Assembly: GCA_902788705.1 (NCBI GenBank) | Contig: CADALE010000007.1 | Coordinates: 25,064-89,063, forward strand | Direction of reading: 5' to 3' | DNA length: 64,000 nt | DNA from: an uncultured Coriobacteriaceae bacterium | GTDB lineage: Bacteria; Actinomycetota; Coriobacteriia; Coriobacteriales; Atopobiaceae | In this document: positions 44,132-52,041 of the stretch, one piece after another | How the letters are laid out: every line of letters starts with the position of its first letter | Numbering within the stretch: position 1 is the stretch's first letter | Made by a program: the position numbers and the translations under genes | The notes under the pieces: model-generated | What the model was told of the DNA's origin: nothing | The model's input: the letters and a program-made list of their open reading frames with translations, nothing else | The model's database searches: none

Positions 44132-45355
44132 ATGAGGTTCGTGATCGAGAACAAGACGCTGGTAAGATGCGAGCTTGCCGACGACGAGCGCGACGTAGAG
44201 GTTGAAGTGCCCGACTTCGTTGAGCGCACGGCCGTACACGAGGGGTCGTTCGTGACGGTGGACCATGTTGAGCGCATCGGGGCCGGTGCGTTCGAGGGGG
44301 CCTCGGGCCGCATCGCCCGGCTCGTCCTGCCCACCTACCTGCGAGGCGTTGACCGAGGCGCGTTTGCTGGGCTCGGCACGGTGAGGGAGCTCGTTGTCCA
44401 CTCGTACGACGACGCCTGCTCGAACGAGATGTGCAACGACCTGGACAATCCCATTGCGTGCAAGCGCCTGACCGTGCTGCCCAATCCCGGCGGTTCAGAT
44501 GCACGTGAAAGCTTCTTCGATCTGTGTCTGGTTGACGATTCCTGCATCACCGAGCTTGTGCTTAGCGCCAGTGTGCAGGTGAGGTACTCGCCCCGGTTCC
44601 AGTTCGAGGATTTCTGGGAGCATGGACTTGAAAACGTGGAGACGCTCACCTACTTGCTGCACGGGTATTACAACGTGATTGACCCATACCTGATTGCGGC
44701 TACGGAGATGCGCCACAACCTGAGGAGGCTCGTCTTTGAGAACTGCTCTACGGTGTGGGTTGACGAGGAAAGCCGCCCCTCACGCTGCGTGTTTGCTGAC
44801 AGCGCATGCCTTGAAGAAATGCCTTCGCTCGAGGAGGTCGTTCTGCCCGAGGGCCTTGAGCGCATCGGCGAGTGCCTGTTCAGGGATGATCCCAGCCTTC
44901 GATCGGTTTACGTGCCCCTGTCGGTGAGGGAGATTGGTCCTCGGGCATTCTGGCGCTGCGCGAGCCTGCAGCAGCTCTCGCTTCCCGAGGCGGCGCTGGA
45001 TGGCGCCTCGCCCACCGCGTTTGCCGAGTGCCCGAAGCTTGCTACGCTCGAGGTCGTGCTGCCGGGGGAGGAACCCGGCACGCGGGAGCACGTGACCTAC
45101 GTGGACGTGCGCACTTGGGCGGCGGTGACGGCCGTGGACCGGCTGGTCGGTGCTGCCAAGGCACAGTATCCCGAGCTGCGCGAGGCGTTCCCTGCTGCGG
45201 ATTGCATGGACGACGCGACGTGGGACGACGTGTACAAGCGCTACCGTTACGCGGCGTACAACCACGTGTACGAGTTGGCCGACAAGGAGCGCGCGAAGCA
45301 GCTCACGGAGATTCACGAGGTCATATTCCTGCTGCTCAGGGGCATGGGGAAGTAA
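44132..45355 (+). CDS. Leucine-rich-repeat (BspA/LRR_5-like) protein without signal peptide
   Basis: 407 residues, ATG after AGGGGGA. Repeats of the LRR_5 kind are visible: VERIGAGAFEGASGRIARLVLP, MPSLEEVVLPEGLERIGE, LRSVYVPLSVREIGPRAFWRC, LQQLSLPEAALDG. Such repeats usually mediate protein-protein binding. No signal peptide is seen, unlike surface BspA proteins, so it may act in the cytoplasm. The C-terminal 90 residues are helical. A 29-bp pair sits on both sides. Confidence 0.7.
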   Translation: MRFVIENKTLVRCELADDERDVEVEVPDFVERTAVHEGSFVTVDHVERIGAGAFEGASGRIARLVLPTYLRGVDRGAFAGLGTVRELVVHSYDDACSNEMCNDLDNPIACKRLTVLPNPGGSDARESFFDLCLVDDSCITELVLSASVQVRYSPRFQFEDFWEHGLENVETLTYLLHGYYNVIDPYLIAATEMRHNLRRLVFENCSTVWVDEESRPSRCVFADSACLEEMPSLEEVVLPEGLERIGECLFRDDPSLRSVYVPLSVREIGPRAFWRCASLQQLSLPEAALDGASPTAFAECPKLATLEVVLPGEEPGTREHVTYVDVRTWAAVTAVDRLVGAAKAQYPELREAFPAADCMDDATWDDVYKRYRYAAYNHVYELADKERAKQLTEIHEVIFLLLRGMGK

Positions 45356-45365
45356 GCCCCGCATG

Positions 45366-45425
45366 TGGCGAATCAGTTGGGAGCAGGTTCGCCATGTGGC
45401 GAATCAGCTGGGAGCAGCTTAGCCA
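45366..45425. repeat. 29-bp palindromic repeat, pair B
   Basis: Copies at 45366-45394 and 45397-45425, separated by two bases: TGGCGAATCAGTTGGGAGC and TGGCGAATCAGCTGGGAGC, ending GGTTCGCCA and GCTTAGCCA. They lie directly after the LRR gene. Confidence 0.9.
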
Positions 45426-45441
45426 TAAGCATCCTTTCAAG

Positions 45442-45505
45442 CTTGATGCATATGCGCATCAAGAATACAATTCACCCGGCCAAGCAATTGCCTGGCCGGG
45501 TGAAT
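45442..45505 (+). promoter_or_regulatory. Promoter with palindrome and hairpin before the PH-like gene
   Basis: TTGATG (45444-45449) and TACAAT (45466-45471) are separated by 16 bases and could be a promoter. CTTGATGC/GCATCAAG forms a dyad over the -35 and spacer. A 13-base hairpin ATTCACCCGGCCA/TGGCCGGGTGAAT (45470-45505) follows. A second CATCAAGC (45506-45513) just before the RBS is complementary to GCTTGATG. Confidence 0.55.
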
Positions 45506-45526
45506 CATCAAGCGAAGGAGAACCAC

Positions 45527-45916
45527 ATGGCAGGCGTATCCACCGGCATCGCGTTCGACGCGAACCTCGCGAACCTCAAGGCGATCAACCCTCGTGACGT
45601 GCGCTCCGAGATACCCCAGCTGCTCGCACAGGGAGAGCAGGTGGTCTCGGCGTTCCAGACCGTGCGCGACCAGGTGATCTTCACCAACAAGCGCGTCTTC
45701 GTGGTGAACGTCCAGGGCATCACCGGCAAGAAGACCTCGTACTTCTCGTACCCGTACTCCAAGGTGCAGTACTTCGGCATCGAGACGGCCGGCGTGTTTG
45801 ACATCGACAGCGAGCTGGTCCTCGCCTTCAGCGATGGCACCCGGCTGCAGTTTGACTTCAAGTCCAACGTCAACATCCGCGAGATCTGCTCGATGATCTC
45901 TGCGTACACCCTGTAG
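45527..45916 (+). CDS. Bacterial PH-domain-like protein
   Basis: 129 residues, ATG after GAAGGAG. The fold suggested is a bacterial pleckstrin-homology domain: EQVVSAFQTVRDQVIFTNKRVFV, the GKKTSYFSYPYSKVQYF stretch with SKVQYF typical of bPH proteins, and LVLAFSDGTRLQF. These domains are usually membrane-associated or oligomerising, with unclear roles. It may be regulated by the structured region just upstream. Confidence 0.75.
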   Translation: MAGVSTGIAFDANLANLKAINPRDVRSEIPQLLAQGEQVVSAFQTVRDQVIFTNKRVFVVNVQGITGKKTSYFSYPYSKVQYFGIETAGVFDIDSELVLAFSDGTRLQFDFKSNVNIREICSMISAYTL

Positions 45917-46059
45917 GGGTAGCGAGGCGCGGCTGGCGGTGCGAAGCTGGCCGACTTTGGCGTGCGTTTATTGCCAATTCAGCTATCAGTTGAGGAGCCC
46001 TCGCTGGCCAGTGTTGTCTTTTCGGCATGTTTGCTAGAACTAAGATATAGGAGGCAATC

Positions 46060-46914
46060 ATGTACAAGTCGCACAGGCGCATCGTCGCGCTTATCGTGAT
46101 GGGTGTGCTGGCATTCACCGCATGGGGCTGCTCGTCAGGTGGCTCGGCGGACAATGCCCCACAGAATGAGTCCGAGGCAGTCGAGCAGCCTGCACAACAA
46201 GACGAAGCCGAGCCCACCACCGAGCTCGCGCCTGAAGTCGACGCGGAGCAGGCCCTCGAAGAGCCTGCTGAGGCTCCAACCGCAACGCCCGGCAGCGGTA
46301 CATACGTTGGCGAGATCCCTTCCTCCGCTCAGCCTTACATCAAAGAAGCATGCTGGTGGACGACGCAAGACCAGACTGGTATCTATCTGAACGCAGCCAC
46401 GCTGATGGGTAACACGGATACTGTTAACTGCTTCATCTTCCCCTCCATTCGTGTGACGGCATACGGTGATGACGGAACCATACTGGGCACCCAGTCGCTG
46501 ACCAACGTATTCATTGCTCCTGATGATGTCATGCCGGGAGAAACGCAGCTAACGGTGGCCTCCGTGCCAGCAAACGTGGTATTTGAGATTTCCTTCGGCG
46601 AGGGCGAGGTCCCGGGACATCCGTATACGTTGGCGAGCTTTGATATTACGAACACGAGTGAGCAGGTGATTAACGAGCACGAGACGCGTTGGACAGGTCA
46701 GTTCACCAATAACTGCGGCGTTGACTTCCCATCCGGTTGTGATGCATATGCTCTGCTGCGGAAGGACGGTCTACTCGTTGCCGGATACCATGCGATTAGT
46801 ATTGAGCCCGTGGCAGACGGGCAGACGATGCCGTTCTCGGTGGATGCATCGTTCGTAGGAGAGATTCCTGAGCATGATAGCTACGAGGTGTACATCGTAC
46901 CGAACCTGATGTAG
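46060..46914 (+). CDS. Predicted lipoprotein C
   Basis: 284 residues; ATG after AGGAGG. Signal peptide with lipobox TAWGC, then a 50-residue Glu/Ala/Pro/Gln linker and a beta-rich domain (about 85-284) with IRVTAYGDDGTIL and VSVPANVVFEISF-type strands. The signal (HRRIVALIVMGVLAF) and upstream DNA are related to the next gene. No known domain is recognised. It should be an extracytoplasmic anchored protein. Confidence 0.7.
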   Translation: MYKSHRRIVALIVMGVLAFTAWGCSSGGSADNAPQNESEAVEQPAQQDEAEPTTELAPEVDAEQALEEPAEAPTATPGSGTYVGEIPSSAQPYIKEACWWTTQDQTGIYLNAATLMGNTDTVNCFIFPSIRVTAYGDDGTILGTQSLTNVFIAPDDVMPGETQLTVASVPANVVFEISFGEGEVPGHPYTLASFDITNTSEQVINEHETRWTGQFTNNCGVDFPSGCDAYALLRKDGLLVAGYHAISIEPVADGQTMPFSVDASFVGEIPEHDSYEVYIVPNLM

Positions 46915-47001
46915 GGGAGAGGGTCGCATCTCTCAACGCATGATGACCGTGTAGCTCTGGGTTTGCCGCTCATGCATGGAGCCGCTCGGGGAGTGAGCTG
47001 G

Positions 47002-47061
47002 TGACAAATGTGCTGGGAGCAGCTTAGCCATGTGGCGAATGTGCTGGGAGCTGCTTCGCCA
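47002..47061. repeat. 29-bp palindromic repeat, pair C
   Basis: Copies at 47002-47030 (TGACAAATGTGCTGGGAGC start, AGCTTAGCCA end) and 47033-47061 (TGGCGAATGTGCTGGGAGC start, GCTTCGCCA end), separated by two bases. Between lipoproteins C and D. Confidence 0.85.
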
Positions 47062-47147
47062 GGTCTCAGCTGACAGCTGAGGAGCGCACGCCAACGCAGT
47101 GCTATCTTTGCGACATGTCTATCAATCCTCAGCTCTGGGAGGCAAGC

Positions 47148-47990
47148 ATGAACCGTCCGCACAGGCGCATCGTCGCGCTCTTCGTAATGGTGGCAATCGC
47201 GTTGTCGTTGCCGCTTCTTGCGGGATGCGACCAGGAAAAGAAGGACGCGCAGGCCGCGTTCGAGACCGCGTCGGCTTCCCTCGACGAGAAGAACGCTGAG
47301 CTAGACGCCGCTATAGCCGACCTGAACGAAGCCATGGGCTCTGAGATAAAGCCGCTGGACGACTCGTGCACGAAGGCGTGCGAGGAAGCCATCAGCGCGG
47401 CTCAGGCTGCCAAGGTCACCGCACCCGAGATGGCCTCAACTGCGGAGGAGATCTCTGCGCAGGCAAGCGAGCTCGAGGCGACGGACTACGCTGCGCAGCT
47501 GGAGACCATCGACACGTCGAAGCAGGCACTGCTCGATAGCATCAAGCAGCGTGAGCAGATAACCAACCCGACGGAGGCCTTCGTCATCCAGCGGCTGACG
47601 GGCCTCGACCACGTCCAGACGCCGACGGCCGTGACCGAGGACATGGACCCCAACGGCCAGCTCAACAAGCAGGGCGGCTACACCGCAACGGTGTACTTCC
47701 TGTCCGACTACGTTGACCAGGACGGCATCTACCTGCCTGGCATCGAGGGCACGGGTAACGAGGTGATTGACAAGGGCACCGACGGCGGAGGTGCCGTCGA
47801 GGTCTACGCGAACGAGAGCGACGCGATCAGGCGCAACGAGTACCTGGCGAGCTTTGACGGGAGCTTCATCTCCTCTGGCTACCATGCGGTGCACGGGACG
47901 TGCATCGTCCGCCTCTCAAACGAGATGACGGCGTCGCAGCAGCAGGAGATGGAGGCTGCGATCGTCGAGGCGCTGACGCGGCTGGAGTAG
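47148..47990 (+). CDS. Predicted lipoprotein D with coiled coil
   Basis: 280 residues; ATG at 47148 after GGGAGG, better than a further ATG 33 bases upstream. Lipobox LLAGC. A coiled-coil-like stretch (about residues 25-140) rich in Ala, Glu, Asp, Lys is followed by a globular domain (about 150-280) with GYTATVYFLSDYV and AVEVYANESDAIRRNEYLASF. The signal is similar to lipoprotein C. Function unknown. Confidence 0.7.
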   Translation: MNRPHRRIVALFVMVAIALSLPLLAGCDQEKKDAQAAFETASASLDEKNAELDAAIADLNEAMGSEIKPLDDSCTKACEEAISAAQAAKVTAPEMASTAEEISAQASELEATDYAAQLETIDTSKQALLDSIKQREQITNPTEAFVIQRLTGLDHVQTPTAVTEDMDPNGQLNKQGGYTATVYFLSDYVDQDGIYLPGIEGTGNEVIDKGTDGGGAVEVYANESDAIRRNEYLASFDGSFISSGYHAVHGTCIVRLSNEMTASQQQEMEAAIVEALTRLE

Positions 47991-48144
47991 GCGCAGGCGA
48001 GAAGCTCGCGTTACTTGATAGGAACGAACGACGCACCGGGATTCTCGAATGGAGGGTCCCGGTGCGTGCTGTGCCGTCGAAGGCCGTTATGCACAGAGGC
48101 ACCGAGCGGACAATTACTTCCCACTTTTGGTGAGCTGTTGACGG

Positions 48145-48239
48145 GCGCGGACACTGGGGACGTAGGCTTCTGTCCGGGCTTTGAGCATTAGTTGAGTGTA
48201 GAAGGCCCGGACAGAAGCCTACGTCCCCGCTGTCCGCGC
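48145..48239. repeat. Palindromic intergenic repeat, copy 4 with changed core
   Basis: GCGCGGACACTGGGGACGTA and GGCTTCTGTCCGGGC on the left mirror GCCCGGACAGAAGCC and TACGTCCCCGCTGTCCGCGC on the right. The core is GGCTTCTGTCC instead of GCACTTTGTCC, and both arms changed together, which keeps the pairing. The 322-base gap from 47991 to 48312 contains no gene. Confidence 0.85.
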
Positions 48240-48312
48240 ATGCGCTAAGCTTCCACGGTGGATAACACCAAGCACGTCAAATTGAAGCCGCCGGCTTCAA
48301 GAGGAGTGACCT

Positions 48313-49128
48313 ATGCCCGAAAACGGCCCCTTTCGGCTGCCGATAACGATACTTACAGCCTGTGCAGCAATCTTGTTGGCGCTGGTAGCCATCAAGGTCA
48401 TCCGCAAGGTCGTACGAGACCGGCGCAGGGCGAAGATACGCGCCAACAGCCCAAGGCTTGCCGCGCTGCGCAGCCTGAACTCGCAGTTTGAGTTTCACCC
48501 GGAGCTCTCGAGGGTGTTCGTGCGGGATCTCGACTCCAAGCGGCAGTATGACCGCTTTGACCCGCTGGAGTGCCTGCTGGGCATGTTCATCGAGTCGCCC
48601 GACGAGTTTGAGGGGTGGCTGCTGGACGCCGAGGAGAACGAGTCCCTGCTCAGCGAGTATGAGGTGGGGCTGCAGGACATACCAAGGCACTCGTATCAGA
48701 AGGTGTCCTGGGCGATGATGGAGGACGAGCTGTTTGAGGAGGAGCTGCTGAGGCCCGAGACGGAGCCCACGGTGACCATCGAGTGGAGGTACACGAGTCC
48801 CGCGGGCAGACGCCGCTACCTCGACGAGGAGGTGTTCTCCTTCGACGAGGTGAGGGGCCTGCTGAGGGAGAGCAGGAAGATTGCCAAGGGCAGGAGCACG
48901 CGGCAGGCGCAGATACGGCGCGAGCGTGCGCTGATGAGCGACTCACTGCGCTACGACGTGCTGAGGAGGGACAACTTCACCTGCCAGATTTGCGGGTCGT
49001 CCGCGAAGGACGGGGTGAGGCTGGAGGTTGACCACATCGTCCCGGTCTCCAAGGGCGGCAAGACCGAGATGGGCAACCTGCAGACGCTCTGCGAGCGCTG
49101 CAACAGGGGCAAGCGGGACAAGGTGTAG
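48313..49128 (+). CDS. HNH endonuclease with N-terminal membrane segment
   Basis: 271 residues, ATG after GAGGAG. A hydrophobic segment at 9-27 (PITILTACAAILLALVAI) is followed by Arg/Lys and a middle domain of about 150 residues, then the C-terminal HNH fold: DNFTCQICGSS, RLEVDHIVPVSKGG and NLQTLCERCNRGK with two CxxC pairs for zinc. The middle domain is not recognised. HNH proteins of this shape occur as nucleases in phage and defence contexts; membrane attachment is unusual. Confidence 0.85.
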   Translation: MPENGPFRLPITILTACAAILLALVAIKVIRKVVRDRRRAKIRANSPRLAALRSLNSQFEFHPELSRVFVRDLDSKRQYDRFDPLECLLGMFIESPDEFEGWLLDAEENESLLSEYEVGLQDIPRHSYQKVSWAMMEDELFEEELLRPETEPTVTIEWRYTSPAGRRRYLDEEVFSFDEVRGLLRESRKIAKGRSTRQAQIRRERALMSDSLRYDVLRRDNFTCQICGSSAKDGVRLEVDHIVPVSKGGKTEMGNLQTLCERCNRGKRDKV

Positions 49129-49289
49129 TGCGGCACTGTAACGGGCCCGCCCGTTCCCGTCCACGTGTACGCCGGTCTACTTAGCCGAATAATGTCTGAC
49201 CGCTCAGGTAGCTTAAACGTGATGAATGCGAAGCAAAGGCCTAGCATGGTCATTTGACTCTAAGTTTGTAATTGCGAGCGTGATGCCCA

Positions 49290-51974
49290 ATGACCTTGTC
49301 ATATGAGTTCGATTCTTCGCTGCCAGACACCGCTAAGGAAATCCTCGATCTATACCGGCGCTGCGTATTCGTAGAGATGTATTACCTCAAGAATGAAGGA
49401 GCCCGGGAATACAAAGTCACAAATGGCGTGCGAGTCGGTCAAGTTCGTGGCGGTTATGGCTATGTCTTCGAGCTAGAGGCTGAGATTTACCTTGCAGAGG
49501 ACTCTCCAGTAAAGGTCTCGGTGGACAGAGTTAATAAAAAGGATGGCACTATCGTAACGTGCGAAGACTTCCACGTTTACATCGTCCTTGAGAGAGATAT
49601 TGGCGAAATAGTACCCCAAGCCTACTTAAGTGCAGACCCCTGGAAGCTGCTCGAAGCCCTCAATGAGCGGCTCGCCACTATGAGCCGGAGTAACGGCATT
49701 GCTCTCAGACTCATGCTGGATGGTCGTCGACTCAAAACCGACAAGCCTATCACCCTCGTAGACAAGGGCCAAGAAGCCGCTATGGAGCACGTGTTGGACA
49801 ACCCCATCACGGTTATCTGGGGTCCTCCTGGTACGGGCAAGACGCACACCATGTCCCAGATTGCCATAAGGCTTATGCTGAGCGGCAAAAGCGTGCTGGT
49901 AGTTTCGCATAGCAACATCTCGGTTGATGGCGTAGTGCTCAAGATCTCAGAACTCATGGAGGAAAGAGGGCTTGAGGGTAGGCTTGAGCACGGTGATGTC
50001 ATGCGTTTTGGGCACACCCGTGATGACCGTCTGCGTGATAACAGCCAAGTGGTCGCACGAAACCATGCCCTCTCGGATAACGCGGAGCTCAAGGTAAGAA
50101 GCATTGTCCTTCGTGACAAGCTACGCAAGCTACAGAGGTCTGGTCAGGGAACTACTGCAGAAGCCATGACCGTAAGGCAAGAAATCGCGCGGGTCAGCAA
50201 GAGTCTGCAGACAGAGGAAGAGCGCTATGCTGGTCGAGCCAAGATTTTGGCCACCACTGTATCGCGGCTCTACTCGAACAAGATCTTCGAGGACAAGCAG
50301 TACGATGTTGTCATGTTCGACGAGGCCAGTATGGCATACGTGCCTCAAGTCATCTGTGCGGCCATGTTTGCCAGGCAGAAGATGGTTGTGGTGGGTGACT
50401 TCAGACAGCTTGCCCCCATCGCTCAAAGCGATAAGGCAAAGAAGATCCTCTCGACTGACATCTTTTCCTACCTCGGTATTTGCGATGAGCGACAAAACGC
50501 TCACTACCATCCATGGCTTGTCATGCTTGACGAACAGCGCAGAATGCATCCCGACATATCAGCGTTCTCAAGCCAGGCGTTCTACAGCGGTCTGCTTAAA
50601 GACCATGAAAGCATGCAGCATGCTCGAGATGCAGTGGTTGCGTCGGCACCTTGCCCAGGCAAGGCGGTAACGCTCGTGGACACGAGGAGCCTTTACTGTC
50701 CCACAGCAAGAAATGAGGACAATTCACGGTTCAACATACTTAACGCAATCATCTCGTTCGGCATGGCCTTGTCTGCGGAAAAGTATGGTACGAAGAGCGT
50801 TGGCGTTATCGCACCATATGCGGCTCAGGTCAGGCTTATTCGCGCCCTGATCAAGGACTACAACGAGCATGGGGGTAAAACCGGCATTGCTTGCTCTACT
50901 GTGCATCAGTTTCAGGGTTCAGAGCGGGACGTTGTTGTGTTCGATACGGTGGAAAGCCCGCCTGGCAAACGACCGGGAGTCTTAACGTCTAGTACAGAGA
51001 ATGGCTCGGCGGATAGGCTCGTAAACGTGGCTATAACCCGAGCACGGGGAAAGCTCATCACGATTGCCAACAAGGACTTGTGGGACATGAAGTCCGTTCG
51101 GAAGAGCAATCCGTTCTTGCGCCTGGTGACATATGAGCTTGGGCACTCAAATACCCTCAGAGCTCGGGACTTATCGCTGATTGCGGAGCTATACGGCTTG
51201 GACTTTGGCCCGCTCATTGACCTCTACACTACGGGAGATGCCAATAAAGTGTTCTTGGAGGACCTGGCTTCAGCAAAGAAGATGATTGTCGTCTCCATAC
51301 CTGACAACCTTTTGATTCCTTATGACGGGTGGTTCATTGAGGCGTTGCAGGCTGCACGAGATAGGGGAGTACAGGTTCTCGTTAAGGCCCTCAATTGGTC
51401 AGAGCTTCCGGAAGCGCTCAGAAAGATGAGCTGGCAGTCAGGGGATGTCGTTTTTCCTCTGACGGTCATAGACAAGAGGATCTGTTGGTACGAAATGCCT
51501 CTGACGCGCGGGAAGATTCTGTTGGACGACAGCAAAAGCGTTGTAGTGGCTGAGCATGTGCCCTTTAGGATTGCGGGGCACAATACCATCTCGTTGTTGA
51601 TGTCGTTTGTTGACATGGAGACGCGCAAAACCGAGGGGCTAAGAACTGCGCTTCAACCTAGGACTACCGAGCATGTAGAAGGCGCCAAGGGCGACGACCC
51701 CGATGGCTTTGCCCTCTTTGTGAGACAAAAGAAGAGGTGCACAAAGTGCAAGGCGCCCATGCGTTTAACCAAAGGAAGATCCGGCAAGTTCTTCTTTGCC
51801 TGCACTAGGTGCAAGGAGACCGAGCTTATTGAGCCCAGGTTCGTGGATTGGTATCTATCTACTGCCGACATCAAGTGCCCTAAGTGCGGGTTGGATCTGA
51901 CCGCTGGGGTCAATAGGTTTGGCATCCACACAAAGTGTGGTAGGAATCACTACGTCAATTTGGACGCAATATAG
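49290..51974 (+). CDS. SF1 (Upf1-like) helicase with degenerate PLD-like and zinc-ribbon C terminus
   Basis: 894 residues. Helicase motifs: GPPGTGKT (178-185), DEAS (344-347), GDFRQLAP (369-376), HQFQGSERD (539-547), AITRARGK (581-588). Residues about 655-770 resemble a phospholipase D-like domain (FIEALQAARDRGVQVLVKAL), but the HKD motif reads R740-G-K742-ILLD-D747, with Arg for His. Zinc ribbons: C817/C820/C838/C841 and C863/C866/C883. Codon and base use differ from the flanks (AT-richer), suggesting transfer. A single helicase-PLD protein resembles type II Mokosh; identity is inferred, not shown. No clear ribosome binding site was found. Confidence 0.85.
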   Translation: MTLSYEFDSSLPDTAKEILDLYRRCVFVEMYYLKNEGAREYKVTNGVRVGQVRGGYGYVFELEAEIYLAEDSPVKVSVDRVNKKDGTIVTCEDFHVYIVLERDIGEIVPQAYLSADPWKLLEALNERLATMSRSNGIALRLMLDGRRLKTDKPITLVDKGQEAAMEHVLDNPITVIWGPPGTGKTHTMSQIAIRLMLSGKSVLVVSHSNISVDGVVLKISELMEERGLEGRLEHGDVMRFGHTRDDRLRDNSQVVARNHALSDNAELKVRSIVLRDKLRKLQRSGQGTTAEAMTVRQEIARVSKSLQTEEERYAGRAKILATTVSRLYSNKIFEDKQYDVVMFDEASMAYVPQVICAAMFARQKMVVVGDFRQLAPIAQSDKAKKILSTDIFSYLGICDERQNAHYHPWLVMLDEQRRMHPDISAFSSQAFYSGLLKDHESMQHARDAVVASAPCPGKAVTLVDTRSLYCPTARNEDNSRFNILNAIISFGMALSAEKYGTKSVGVIAPYAAQVRLIRALIKDYNEHGGKTGIACSTVHQFQGSERDVVVFDTVESPPGKRPGVLTSSTENGSADRLVNVAITRARGKLITIANKDLWDMKSVRKSNPFLRLVTYELGHSNTLRARDLSLIAELYGLDFGPLIDLYTTGDANKVFLEDLASAKKMIVVSIPDNLLIPYDGWFIEALQAARDRGVQVLVKALNWSELPEALRKMSWQSGDVVFPLTVIDKRICWYEMPLTRGKILLDDSKSVVVAEHVPFRIAGHNTISLLMSFVDMETRKTEGLRTALQPRTTEHVEGAKGDDPDGFALFVRQKKRCTKCKAPMRLTKGRSGKFFFACTRCKETELIEPRFVDWYLSTADIKCPKCGLDLTAGVNRFGIHTKCGRNHYVNLDAI

Positions 51975-52041
51975 GAGCTTTACAGCTGCTACGAAGAAGT
52001 GGCAAAAGCAACTAATGACGCTGGTTGCACGACATTGCATC

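Noticed and set aside
49296..49330. GTTCGATTC resembling a tRNA T-loop, possible att site
   Set aside because: The flanking five-base stems do not pair, and it is inside the first codons of the helicase gene.
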